Below are positions 35,242-44,954 of a DNA stretch of 64,000 bases, piece after piece (within the stretch, counting starts at the first letter, position 1; every line of letters begins with the position of its first letter). Source of the stretch: Mytilus edulis (Eukaryota > Mollusca > Bivalvia > Mytilida > Mytilidae); NCBI RefSeq assembly GCF_963676685.1, contig NC_092346.1:92662255-92726254 (forward strand), written 5' to 3'. Under the pieces are notes generated by a model. The model did no database searches and was not told the origin of the DNA. It was given only the letters and a program-made list of their open reading frames with translations. The translations under genes and the position numbers were made by a program.

Positions 35242-35717
35242 GTTGTGTACAAGTTGTAATGTTGTACAAATTATAATTTGTACAGAATTTTTGTACAAGT
35301 TATCAGTGTTTTATGACCTGCTGAACAAAAATGGATGATGCAAGCACACAGTCTTTTGCTCCGCATATTTCTGTCAATTTTTCACAACTTCATGATACAG
35401 TCTAATACTAAGCATTGGTACAAAAACTTTATAAGACCTCACAAAGATTTTGTATAGATATGAATATGGTATAAGGAAAAAAATAAAATTAGAATTTAAA
35501 CCATTCAGGTATCCTCATTTCCAGTTTGAAGGCAAGGAGAATAGCACTAAATGTTAGGTTGATGTATATTTTTTTGAATTTAAAACATTACACTGGTACA
35601 TTTTATAAGTTAAACCTGTATCACCTGTCGCAAGAAGGTAGGTGTCAAAAAACTTATAACTTGTACAAAAACCCTGTACAAATTATAATTTGTACAAAAT
35701 TACATCTTGTACACAAC
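35242..35717. mobile_element. 476-bp TIR element (MITE-like)
   Basis: Left end GTTGTGTACAAGTTGTAATG and the reverse complement of the right end GTTGTGTACAAGATGTAATT continue as inverted repeats of about 65 bp, both including the palindrome GTACAAATTATAATTTGTAC. It lies in a TA-rich microsatellite. There is no coding capacity for a transposase, and I infer a non-autonomous DNA element. Confidence 0.8.
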
Positions 35718-35730
35718 AAATATATAATAA

Positions 35731-37167
35731 ATATATATAATAAGTATCAATGCCCATGCTACGTCAATCTTTAAAGACACAAATGTTGCAAAACACCTAT
35801 CCGACCTCCATGACAAATATGTTGTTGTCCCTGCAGATAAAGCCCCAAATAACATCGTTTTTGTGTGTAAAAGTCACTACATCAACTGCTTGATAAACGA
35901 ATTAGGTATTGACAATTCACTTGGTAACTCAACATATACCCTCACGACACTTACCAAAGAGGAAATCCTGGATAATCATAGGTCTGTTCTATGTTCCTTT
36001 GGAATTTCAACCAAAGATGAAGAACTGGATCTTCCATCACTGTATTGGATACCTAAACTACATAAGTGTCCTTACAAACAACGGTATATTGCTGGGTCTT
36101 CCAAGTGCTCCACGAAACCTCTTTCTAAATTATTAACATCTATTTTATCAGCAATCAAAGACGGGCTTCAAAGTTATTGTGAAACTGCCTATTCTAGAGG
36201 TGGCGTGAATCAGATGTGGATACTTAAAAATTCAAAAGATCTTTTAGAGTACATACAATCTAACTCTCTTTCATCTTGTAACAGTATTAAAACATTTGAC
36301 TTTTCTACCCTGTACACAAGTATTCCACATTCCAAACTAAAAGACAAATTGAAAGAGTTGATATTACTTTGCTTCATAAAAAAGAATGGCCAACGTAGAT
36401 ACAAGTATCTTGTCTTAGGGAGGGATAAATCCTACTTTGTAAAGAATCACTCTGATTCAAACAAAAAATTCTCTGAAACTGATATTATCAAGATGCTTGA
36501 TTTCTTGATTGACAACATATTTGTTACGTTCGGAGGACGTGTTTTTCAACAGACTGTCGGCATTCCAATGGGAACAAACTGTGCCCCTCTACTCGCCGAC
36601 TTGTTTCTTTATTATTATGAGGCTGACTTCATGCAGGAACTTCTTAGGAAGAAAGATAAGAAGTTAGCAATATCCTTTAACTCTACTTTCCGCTATATAG
36701 ATGATGTTCTTTCACTAAACAATTCAAAATTTGGTGACTATGTGGAACGCATCTATCCAATCGAACTAGAGATAAAGGATACTACAGATACAGTTAAGTC
36801 GGCTTCATATCTTGACTTACATCTAGAAATTGACAATGAGGGTCGGTTGAAAACAAAACTTTACGACAAAAGAGATGATTTCAGCTTTCCAATTGTGAAC
36901 TTTCCATTTCTAAGTAGCAACATTCCAGCAGCACCTGCATACGGGGTATATATCTCCCAATTGATACGATATTCCCGTGCTTGCATTTCCTATCATGATT
37001 TTCTTGATAGAGGTTTGCTGCTCACAAGGAAGCTATTAAACCAAGAGTTCCAAATGGTGAAGTTGAAATCATCCCTTCGTAAATTTTACGGACGCCATCA
37101 CGAGTTGGTTGACCGTTATGGAATAACCGTTTCACAAATGATATCGGATATGTTCCTTACGTCGTAA
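35731..37167 (+). CDS. Penelope-like element reverse transcriptase (intact RT, 5'-truncated)
   Basis: One open frame from 35731 to a TAA at 37165-37167. It has no true ATG at its start (a GTG at 35863 is simply the first near-start codon), so the protein is truncated at its N-terminus. PLE RT landmarks: VVVPADKAPNNIVFV (from about 35821), WIPKLHK, YIAGSSKCSTKPLS, motif A FDFSTLYTSIPH (first Asp at 36298), motif B GIPMGTNCAPLLADLF (from 36559), motif C YIDD at 36694-36705, motif E LYDKRDDFSFPIVNFPF, and the thumb GVYISQLIRYSRAC with FYGRHHELVDRYG. The frame ends about 15 residues after that. PLE RTs are relatives of telomerase RT. Canonical PLEs carry a C-terminal GIY-YIG nuclease; none is present here, which fits Naiad-type elements with an N-terminal nuclease lost by truncation. 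Confidence 0.9.
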   Translation: MYIISINAHATSIFKDTNVAKHLSDLHDKYVVVPADKAPNNIVFVCKSHYINCLINELGIDNSLGNSTYTLTTLTKEEILDNHRSVLCSFGISTKDEELDLPSLYWIPKLHKCPYKQRYIAGSSKCSTKPLSKLLTSILSAIKDGLQSYCETAYSRGGVNQMWILKNSKDLLEYIQSNSLSSCNSIKTFDFSTLYTSIPHSKLKDKLKELILLCFIKKNGQRRYKYLVLGRDKSYFVKNHSDSNKKFSETDIIKMLDFLIDNIFVTFGGRVFQQTVGIPMGTNCAPLLADLFLYYYEADFMQELLRKKDKKLAISFNSTFRYIDDVLSLNNSKFGDYVERIYPIELEIKDTTDTVKSASYLDLHLEIDNEGRLKTKLYDKRDDFSFPIVNFPFLSSNIPAAPAYGVYISQLIRYSRACISYHDFLDRGLLLTRKLLNQEFQMVKLKSSLRKFYGRHHELVDRYGITVSQMISDMFLTS

Positions 37168-37468
37168 CTACAATCCCCTTCCCTTTCATGAATATGACCT
37201 ACCGAATTAGACTATTTACCGGATTTGTAATCACTTAAGCAACACGACGGGTGCCACATGTGGAGCAGGATCTGCTTACCCTTCCGGAGCACCTGAGATC
37301 ACCCCTAGTTTTTGGTGGGGTTCGTGTTGTTTATTCTTCAGTTTTCTATGTTGTGTCGTGTGTACTATTGTTTTTCTGTTTGTCTTTTTTATTTTTAGCC
37401 ATGGCGTTGTCAGTTTGTTTTAGATTTATGAGTTTGACTGTCCCTTTGGTATCTTTCGTCCCTCTTTT
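35747..37468 (+). mobile_element. Penelope-like element insertion with 8-bp target duplication
   Basis: AATAAGTA at 35739-35746 and again at 37469-37476 brackets the RT frame and its roughly 300-bp tail, which ends TTTCGTCCCTCTTTT. The left edge abuts a TA-rich microsatellite, the kind of target reported for Naiad PLEs. This is the cleanest insertion in the window. Confidence 0.85.
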
Positions 37469-37479
37469 AATAAGTAATA

Positions 37480-38085
37480 TAAAGTTTTCAATCGGAGATT
37501 TTTCTTGCTTTTGAACAATTTTCGTCACAACAGCTTTCTTTTCAAAACTATATTTAAAGGGAGAGATGTCAAAAGTTTGCTTCAAACACGTGCGTCGCAA
37601 AGATGTAAATAAATTCTGTATGTGACATTTATAGCGGAAGCCATTTGACCATATCATTTTGTGAAACAATTCAATCAACACCTTTATTAATTAGTCCTTT
37701 GTTGTCGATAGCTATAAAATGCAATCAGCTGATTATTGATTTTCTGTCTAAATCTTAATGAGGTCAAGGTGAATTCCGAGTATTGTCTGATCGGGTAAAG
37801 TCCGAGAAACTCGAATAAAAAGTAAATAAACAAGATGGAGGAAAATAAATCGGTTATATATTTCTTTCGCCAAATTCTTTCGCAAATGACGAATTTTTAT
37901 CGCCACAATTATTATTTTTTCGCAAATTGCGAAAATGGCGAACGCCAGCGGAAACCCTGATATATATACATGTAACAAGCTTTTTAAGATACCCGAAAAG
38001 CTATCATCATTTTGACCAGCACTGACGTGTTCACATATCCATGAAGCTATTACAAAATTGCACGTGTCATCTACGCACGGGTATA
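37480..38085. other. No recognisable gene
   Basis: AT-rich sequence with several CGCAAAT/CGCCA-type short motifs around 37865-37955. No exon is supported on either strand. Confidence 0.4.
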
Positions 38086-38164
38086 ATTTGGGCTGATATC
38101 TTTTCTAATATAATGTTACTTTATTGTGTGACTCGGATCGATCGAGAATATGATTCAAACGCAC

Positions 38165-38520
38165 TCATCATAGATACCAGGATTGAAATTAAGTATCTGC
38201 GCCAAACGTGCATTTCGTCTACAAAAGACTCATTACTGACGCTCGAATCCAGAAAGTTAAAAAGGCCAAATAAAGTACGAAGTTGAATAGCATTGTTGAT
38301 AAAAAATTCCGTAAAGTTTTGACATATAAAGCTTAGGTAATCTATTTCTGTCAGAGGTAGAAAAGCCTTAGTATTTAAAAAAAATCAAAGATTTGTTAAC
38401 AGATAATTTATCATTTCGACCACATCAATAATAATTCATGTCAACACAGAAGAGCTGACTATACTGGACTGGTGATACCGTCGGGGAGTAAAGATTCCAT
38501 CAGCAGTGGCATCAAAACTA
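38165..38520 (+). repeat. Interspersed repeat R3 (fuller copy)
   Basis: It runs ATAGATACCAGGATTGAAAT, GCATTTCGTCTACAAAAGAC, AAAGGCCAAATAAAGTACGA, CAACACAGAAGAGCTGACTA and GTGATACCGTCGGGGA to ATCAGCAGTGGCATC. Related pieces are at 3285-3560 and 27840-27905. It looks like an abundant bivalve repeat. Confidence 0.65.
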
Positions 38521-39175
38521 TTACGACGTTCTATAAGTACCCATATAATGAAATTCAGAAATTATTTCGAGCATTTATAATTGCGATTGTTCAACAATTG
38601 ACACACATACGAGTTCAAATGTTACTATTTTTTCGAATGCTGCATGCAATGTTTGCTATCAAAATGTGTAATGTGAGTTTTGTGACAGTTATCTTTTTGC
38701 AATGTTTGTTATCTAATTTACTGTTTTAACAGTACAAAACTTTCAAAGGATTAAGACTTTTTCATACTGCAAACCCTGTTTGATTTACGTAACTGTTGGA
38801 AATTATTCATCAGAACGCTATTCGAGTTAAGCTAAATTGAAGTGAGACGAATTGAAAGCTAGACTAGTCCTCTTAAATCTGATGAAAGCAATAGGGAAAA
38901 TATTTCTTTCCACAGATATTTAAACCAGTAAGTGAAATGATCTTGAAAAACAATATTATCGTAAAATATGTACCATGGAACAATAATCCAATTCTAACGT
39001 GATCTACATAAAGAAAATGGCCATTTTCAAAATGAACATAATTTTATGCGGTCAACAGGAGCAATCTTTTCAAAAACGATAGGGTTGGTGACATATTTAG
39101 AAAACGTGCCCTACTTCTCTTGAAACAAAACAATTTGACAACTTTATAATGCAAAACTACTGTTTGCTGTATGAA

Positions 39176-39594
39176 TTACAAAGTTCCTGTATGTAACAAG
39201 ACACCCGAAAAGCTATTTCCATTTTCACCTGCATTCCATACTGAATCACCGGCACTTGCTGAATCACAATAAACCCAGACTGCGTCTCCCTTTGACAACA
39301 CAGTAACAGCACTAGTGGAGGTACATGGACCGTCATCATGACTGTTTTTCTCATTAAGAACCCCAATTTTGTTGTTATTAGCTCTCAATGTCATTAGCAC
39401 ATTATGTGTATCTTCTAGACATATTTGTAGTATAAACAAATATATTCCTGCCTGGGGAGCTGTAAATTTTCCAGTTGATGTGTCATATCCACTCCCATAA
39501 TTAATAGCTACATTAGGAAATTTAATTATAGTGTTCGAAAGATCTGAGTCTGGCCCCACATTTCGAGCACGAAAGACAACCGCAGGAACCTTTC
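39176..39594 (-). CDS. Exon 4 of the C1q gene: complete C1q domain and stop
   Basis: The acceptor is ATTGCAG and the first full codon is AAG (Lys). The domain is VVFRARN, then the core YDTSTGKFTAPQAGIYLF, an HDDGPCTSTSAVTVL stretch, DAVWVYCDS and NSFSGVLL, ending TAA at 39176-39178. Two Cys (DGPC and VYC) could form a disulfide. Confidence 0.95.
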
Positions 39595-42500
39595 CTGCAA
39601 TAACAAGCATTTAGAGTTGAAAAACATTTAGAGATGCATAAAATTTTTGTTTTAACATTTTTTTTATTATTCATCTTGTATTCAAAGATGTCATTCAACA
39701 AACGAGGCATGCGATATGTTGTTACATGTTGGGTTTTTTTGTAGGGATTTTCAAGTATAATTTAATAAATATTCATAAGTAAACAATTCAAATACATGTG
39801 CACTTTTTTATGTTATGATAAATATCAATAAAGAACAATCAAACTATTTTAGGAGTAGGCAAAACCAATGTGCATCGACTGAATGCTTGATTGTTGGTGT
39901 TTAATTCAATCTCACCGCCATTGACTTTATACTGGGATTTATTGGTAGAGAGAACCACTTAGCATTCATACATCCTAGAAATTATTTTATATGATTGAAT
40001 ATATAAAACACTGTATTGTATTAAATATAAGATAAAACGAGATGAACGGAGCTTCGATTACAATAAGATTAAGACAGAAATCATTCGAATGACAGTGCAC
40101 TTTCATTTAGCAGATGAATAGATATATTTCATGTACGTACGACAAGGTCAAATTCATCAAATATACACGAACACGAATTTTAATGAAACAAAACGGAGAT
40201 GTGGGGTGGATGAGAAACACAACTAATAAATAATTGCCAATAAACCAAACTACGCTTAGATAATAAAATTACGGTACTACACATATCCTGTGTCTAAGCT
40301 TCGATAACAAGTTCTGGTAACAAACATTTAGCCATTGCAATTCCTGCACATTATTTAAAAGGTGTGTATCATAACAAATAAGAGGCCAGCGAAAGTTCAT
40401 TAATACAGAAAGAAGAACGGACCATTGTCATATCCGTTTTTGAAAAGCTTGACACATATTGTTTGCTTTAATCAGATTGCTCCAAAGATGATACTGATAC
40501 CAATTATTGTTCGTTGCTTCTTTCTGTCCTCGTCTACTCATTCATTATTTTGTACGATTGATGTTCTTTGCTGATATGTTGACATGTTTTGTAAAAAACA
40601 ATACATATTCTTACCTGCTTCACCAGGAGACCCTTTCAAACCCTTTTCGCCAATTGCACCTTTGTTTCCTGACTCTCCAGTGGGACCTTTGTCGCCTGTT
40701 GGACCTTTGTCCCCAATGACACCCTTATCACCAACTGATCCCTTGACTCCGAAATTTCCATTACCACCTTTTCTTCCCGCGATTCCATTATCGCCTCTTT
40801 GACCTTTGTCCCCGATAGAACCTTTCTCGCCAACTGGACCTTGATTACCTGTCTGACCTCTGTCCCCATTTTCACCTTTGTCACCAAAAGGACCTTTGTC
40901 TCCTCTTTGACCTTTGTCACCGATTGAACCTTTCTTGCCATTTGGTCCGTTGACACCTAATTGTCCTTTTGCACCAGTAAGTCCCTTTTCGCCCTTTTCT
41001 CCCATTTTTCCTTTGTTACCGGCTGAACCCTTTTCTCCCATTTGACCTTTATGGCCAATTTCACCAATGTCACCATTTGATCCTTTGTTACCGACTGGAC
41101 CATGTTCTCCCATTTGACCTTTGTGGCCAATTTCACCAGTTGGTCCTTTGTTGCCTTTCGTTCCTTTCTCGCCATGTTCACCTATAACGTTTACAACTAT
41201 GGTAAATAATAATATTCTATATCTGTCAATTTCGTATGCATGTGTGAATATCTGGAGAGATCCACTAGTAAGAGCTTTGGTAAAAATGAGTGGAACAGCG
41301 GCAATGACGGTATTCATCTCTTAATTTATCTTGATACTAATACTATTCATATATCGAAGATAGTAACGGACATTCTTTTTATTTCTAAAAATCTGAATTG
41401 GGTATTTTAAATTTGACTTTAGCCTTAGAATGATCTGCTGTTTAATCTTCGTTGTATTTATTGTTACCGTTTCAGGTTTTGTTCTTGAAATGGACAGAAC
41501 ATGATAAAAGTAAGTTTTAACTGTGTTGTAATAGTTATTTCTTTAGCGAACATAGCATCAAGTATATATGATATATACAAATAAAACAAAAAAAATTAAA
41601 CGTCCGCATATGCATACGTAAGTCGAGTCGTAAAAAAGATATCAGTGTCTGGATGGAGATATAACATGTTGAAATAAAAATGAACTGTATGTTAATTAAT
41701 GTTTTTAATTTCAATACGCATAAAAAAACCCAACTTGTTTTAAATTCTAAAATCTCCGTTAGAGTTTTAACTTTCATATTTAAACAATTTTATGACAAAA
41801 AAAAATTGAAGATCAGATGAAGTAGCTATACAAACTTTGTACATCTTAACATGATACACTATTTTTGACACATCACTAGAAATTCTCACGTCTATTAAAA
41901 CTTTATTGTTGCTACTTAAAGTCAAATGTTTTGTTCTATACATATTAGAAATTCTTAAATTACTACTTGTAAATATCAGATTATCCTTTAACTCCACTTT
42001 CCGCTATATAGATGACGTTCTTTCACTAAACAATTCAAAATTTATTGACTATGTGGAACGCATCTATCCCATCGAATTGGAGATAAAGGATACTACAGAT
42101 ACAGTTAAGTCGGCTTCATATCTTGACTTACATCTAGAAATTAACAATGAGGGTCGGTTGAAAACAAAACTTTACGACAAAAGAGATGATTTCAGCTTTC
42201 CAATTGTGAACTTTCCATTTCTTAGTAGCAACATTCCAGCAGCACCTGCATACGGGGTATATATCTCCCAATTGATACGATATTCCCGTGCTTGCATTTC
42301 CTATCATGGTTTTCTTGATAGAGGGTTACTGCTCACAAGGAAGCTATTAAACCAAGAGTTCCAAATGGTGAAGTTGAAATCATCCCTTCGTAAATTTTGC
42401 GGACGCCATCACAAGTTGGTTGACCGTTATGGAATAACCGTTTCACAAATGATATCGGATATGTTCCTTACGTCGTAACTACAACCCCCTCCCTTTCATG

Positions 42501-44083
42501 AATGTGACCTACCGAATTAGACTATTTACCGGATTCGTAATCACATAAGCAACACGACGGGTGCCACATGTGGAGCAGGATCTGCTAACCCTTCCGGAGC
42601 ACCTGAGATCACCCCTAGTTTTTGGTGGGGTTCGTGTTGTTTATTCTTTAGTTTTCTATGTTGTGTCATGTGTACTATTGTTTTTCTGTTTGTCTTTTTC
42701 ATTTTTAGCCATGGCGTTGTCAGTTTGTTTTAGATTTATGAGTTTGACTGTCCCTTTGGTATCTTTCGTCCCTCTTTTATCGTCCTTTCCTAAATATATC
42801 AGGATTTACAGTTAACGTTAGAACCTATATATCCTGGGGTCAATGTGTTTTTCTCATATTATTTGTCATTTTGCACGTACACACAGCAATAATTTTAGTC
42901 AAAGTTGAAAATTGAAAATATCTTTGTGTAAACTAGAGGATCATAGGCCACATATCACTCATTTTGGATATGATATATAAAAGTCAGAATAAAAATTACC
43001 ATAAATCTGTAAACTATTTTACAATCCAAAATTTTGTAAATCTGAACGCTATTATTCATTTGATTGTTTGTTTTTTTTTAATATAAAAGCTTTTTAAAAA
43101 TATTTCAAATTAACTAATTAGGAAAAAAGTGTTTTTCTATAAGAACAACTGAAACAAAACGGTTATAACACGTTGTTGACTTCTGTGTCCATGAAAGTGT
43201 CATATAAGTGAAAGGATTAGCAAGCTATAAAACCAGGTATAATGTCCCATTATCTACATCAGAAAATGTCTGTACCAATTGCACCGTTGTTATCCATGCG
43301 TTTAGTGTGTTTGAGCTTTTGATTTTGCAATTTGATTGGGAAGTTTTGGATTTTCCTCGGAGTTCGGTATTTTTTTAATTTAGGTTTTAGCGAAAACAGA
43401 ACCACTGTTGCATTACAAGACAGTTGATATTTTGATACAATAAGTTTAATTTGTAAATGTTCATTCTAACAGTTTTACTATTAAAGAATTATAAATGCTT
43501 GTCTTTTTACCAGATAATAATCAGTCATTCGATATTTTACTTGTATTTATATTCATTATCAAATGAATGAAAGTATGTCTATATCATACCTACCTTTTCT
43601 GCCTGTCGGTCCCCGAATACCTGGTGGTCCATTTTCACCGACATTTCCTTTTTCTCCCTGTGTGACTTCCTCAGTGTTATCGCTCACTGAGCCATTCGTT
43701 CCTGTTGTTTCATTTGTATTGTTCCTTCCAAAATTTCTTTTATTAGAATGTTCTTTGTTTTCCTCCGAAGTGTTGAGCTCTGAAAAGTATGTACAAACAA
43801 AAATTAGGATACTTAAATTGTTTTATTTGAAAACGTGTTTGAAATTGTGAATTTAGTGAACCAATATCAAATTACCCAGTTTGTTGGTTTCCATTAGACG
43901 AACAGTTAACACTGCGGTCATAGCAGAAACACCTATAACTACTATAATCGCCAGTATAGAAATTCCTATCACATTAACACAAGTTGCACATTTTCCATTT
44001 TTTCTTGACATTTTCAATTTTGCATCAGTTGTTTTGTTGAGGTAATATGCATCTGTTGACATAATGTAATCACCCATTATCAT
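39176..44083 (-). CDS. Membrane-anchored collagen-C1q domain protein, four exons
   Basis: Spliced CDS: 44083-43876, 43779-43594, 41181-40615, 39594-39176 (1380 nt, 459 residues). All three introns are GT-AG and phase 1, and every junction restores the frame. Residues 1-37 are a cytosolic tail with a basic KLKMSRKNGK and CATC; about 38-62 is a single transmembrane helix with no signal-peptide site, so type II topology; about 70-110 is a polar Asn/Thr-rich stalk (possible N-glycosylation at NNTNETTG); 7 plus 63 Gly-X-Y triplets without interruption follow; about 322-459 is a C1q domain (YDTSTGKFTAPQAGIYLF, ending NSFSGVLLHTG). C1q-domain proteins form trimers and bind microbial or other ligands; in bivalves they are an expanded, mostly secreted family. 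Tethering one to the membrane suggests a collectin-12-like receptor. The collagen has 25 Lys but only 1 Pro in Y, and two RGD sites. M1, M3 and M8 are possible starts. Confidence 0.9.
39595..40614 (-). other. Intron 3 of the C1q gene
   Basis: 1020 bp, GT-AG, phase 1. The pseudogene's equivalent intron (24212-25141) is 930 bp and parts are recognisably similar. No other feature is seen. Confidence 0.75.
40615..41181 (-). CDS. Exon 3 of the C1q gene: 63 uninterrupted Gly-X-Y triplets
   Basis: 567 nt is exactly 63 triplets, from GEH to GEA, with acceptor TTATAG and donor GTAAGAAT. The open frame reads on through both splice sites by chance. Internal near-repeats (IGHKGQMGE twice; GSIGDKGQRGD twice) show growth by duplication. 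Antisense open frames here are shadows. Confidence 0.95.
41980..42782 (+). mobile_element. 5'-truncated Penelope-like element in intron 2 of the C1q gene
   Basis: It is nearly identical to 36669-37468 from TATCCTTTAACTC through the RT stop (TAA at 42476-42478) to the tail end TTTCGTCCCTCTTTT. Motif C YIDD is the first recognisable RT motif, so motifs A and B are absent. It is in antisense orientation to the host gene. No clear target duplication was seen. Close similarity to the copy at 35747 implies recent activity of this subfamily. Confidence 0.85.
43255..43390 (+). repeat. Interspersed repeat R1 in intron 2 of the C1q gene
   Basis: CAGAAAATGTCTGTACCAAT, GTTTAGTGTGTTTGAGCTTT, GATTTTCCTCGGAGTTCGGT. 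It is antisense to the gene. Confidence 0.75.
43594..43779 (-). CDS. Exon 2 of the C1q gene: stalk and first seven collagen triplets
   Basis: The acceptor is TTTTCAG at 43780 and above; the donor is GTAGGTAT from 43593. It encodes ELNTSEENKEHSN, a glycosylation-prone stretch, then GEK GNV GEN GPP GIR GPT GRK. Its length of 186 nt keeps phase 1. Confidence 0.9.
43876..44083 (-). CDS. Exon 1 of the C1q gene: cytosolic tail and transmembrane helix
   Basis: It starts at the ATG complementary to 44081-44083 and ends phase 1 before GTAATTTG (43875 downwards). The 96-bp intron 1 is tiny compared with the others. The hydrophobic segment is VIGISILAIIVVIGVSAMTA. Confidence 0.85.
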
Positions 44084-44110
44084 TTTTCCAGGAAGAAGAA
44101 ACTTCCTTCA

Positions 44111-44142
44111 GATACGAAAGTGTGAAACAAGTTTCAGTTCCT
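44111..44142 (-). promoter_or_regulatory. Conserved 5' block upstream of the C1q gene
   Basis: On the minus strand, AACTGAAACTTGTTTCACAC then TTTCGTAT lies about 30 bases before the ATG, matching the block before the pseudogene's exon 1 (31187-31216). Probable 5' UTR or core promoter. No TATA box stands out. Confidence 0.4.
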
Positions 44143-44599
44143 ACTCTAATAAGTGCATACATGTACATGTAATTGATACATATGGAGATAACTTAATGTA
44201 TGGATAATTTTAGTTGTATCTTAAGTAATAACCTTAAGTAGCAGATGTATGCAAACGTACGGGAGCCGGTTAGTGTCAGGGTAGAGTTGTATTTTAAGTC
44301 GTTATAACGAGTGAGCTTATATCTAACTCGTTATAACAACTTAGCTAACTTGTGTTCACAACTCGTTTAAACTACCCGGTTAACAGCTTAACTAAATTTA
44401 CAATAAAAAAAAAAACTCTGGTCAGCTGTTTGTAGAATATGGAAAGAAATAAAACAAAGCTTCCTGTAGGTGCAAAACATGCAATTATTTCTAAAGTTTC
44501 TGGCATTCTTATAATATATAAGATTTAAATAGCTGACGATCTCAAACAGGGTTGACTTGCGATCAGTGTCGTAGCTGCTACAAAAAATGTAAGTAGGGA

Positions 44600-44765
44600 A
44601 AAGTAAAATCACAAAAGTACTGAATTCCGAGGAAAATTCAAAACAGAAAGTCCCTGATTGAATGACAAAATTAAACACATCAAACGAAAGGACAACTGTC
44701 ATATTCCTGACTTGGTACAGGCATTTTCGTATGTAGAAAATGGTGGATTATAGCTAGCTAAACCT
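44600..44765 (-). repeat. Interspersed repeat R1 (minus copy)
   Basis: The plus strand reads AAATCACAAAAGTACTGAAT, TCCGAGGAAAATTCAAAACA, GAAAGTCCCT, GTCATATTCCTGACTTGGTA and GGCATTTTC: the complement of R1 end to start. It lies 0.5 kb upstream of the C1q gene. The open frame 44388-44702 is part of it. Confidence 0.8.
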
Positions 44766-44954
44766 CTCAATTGTATATATAGATTTTGACTATACTGAAC
44801 GTATAACTAACCTAGCCGCTAAGTAGATTAGGATAGCCAAAAATAACTCACGTGATCTAGAGAATCCAAAATGACGTCGGAAAGGTTATTACTTATTACG
44901 ACTACCTATTATACGTAGCATCTCGTTCCACATCTAAGACACATCTACTATACT

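Noticed and set aside
40584..40802. Plus-strand frame rich in Pro and Ser, and minus-strand frames at 40636-40956 and 40957-41181
   Set aside because: They are antisense or frame-shifted readings of the collagen exon, whose triplet periodicity keeps other frames open.
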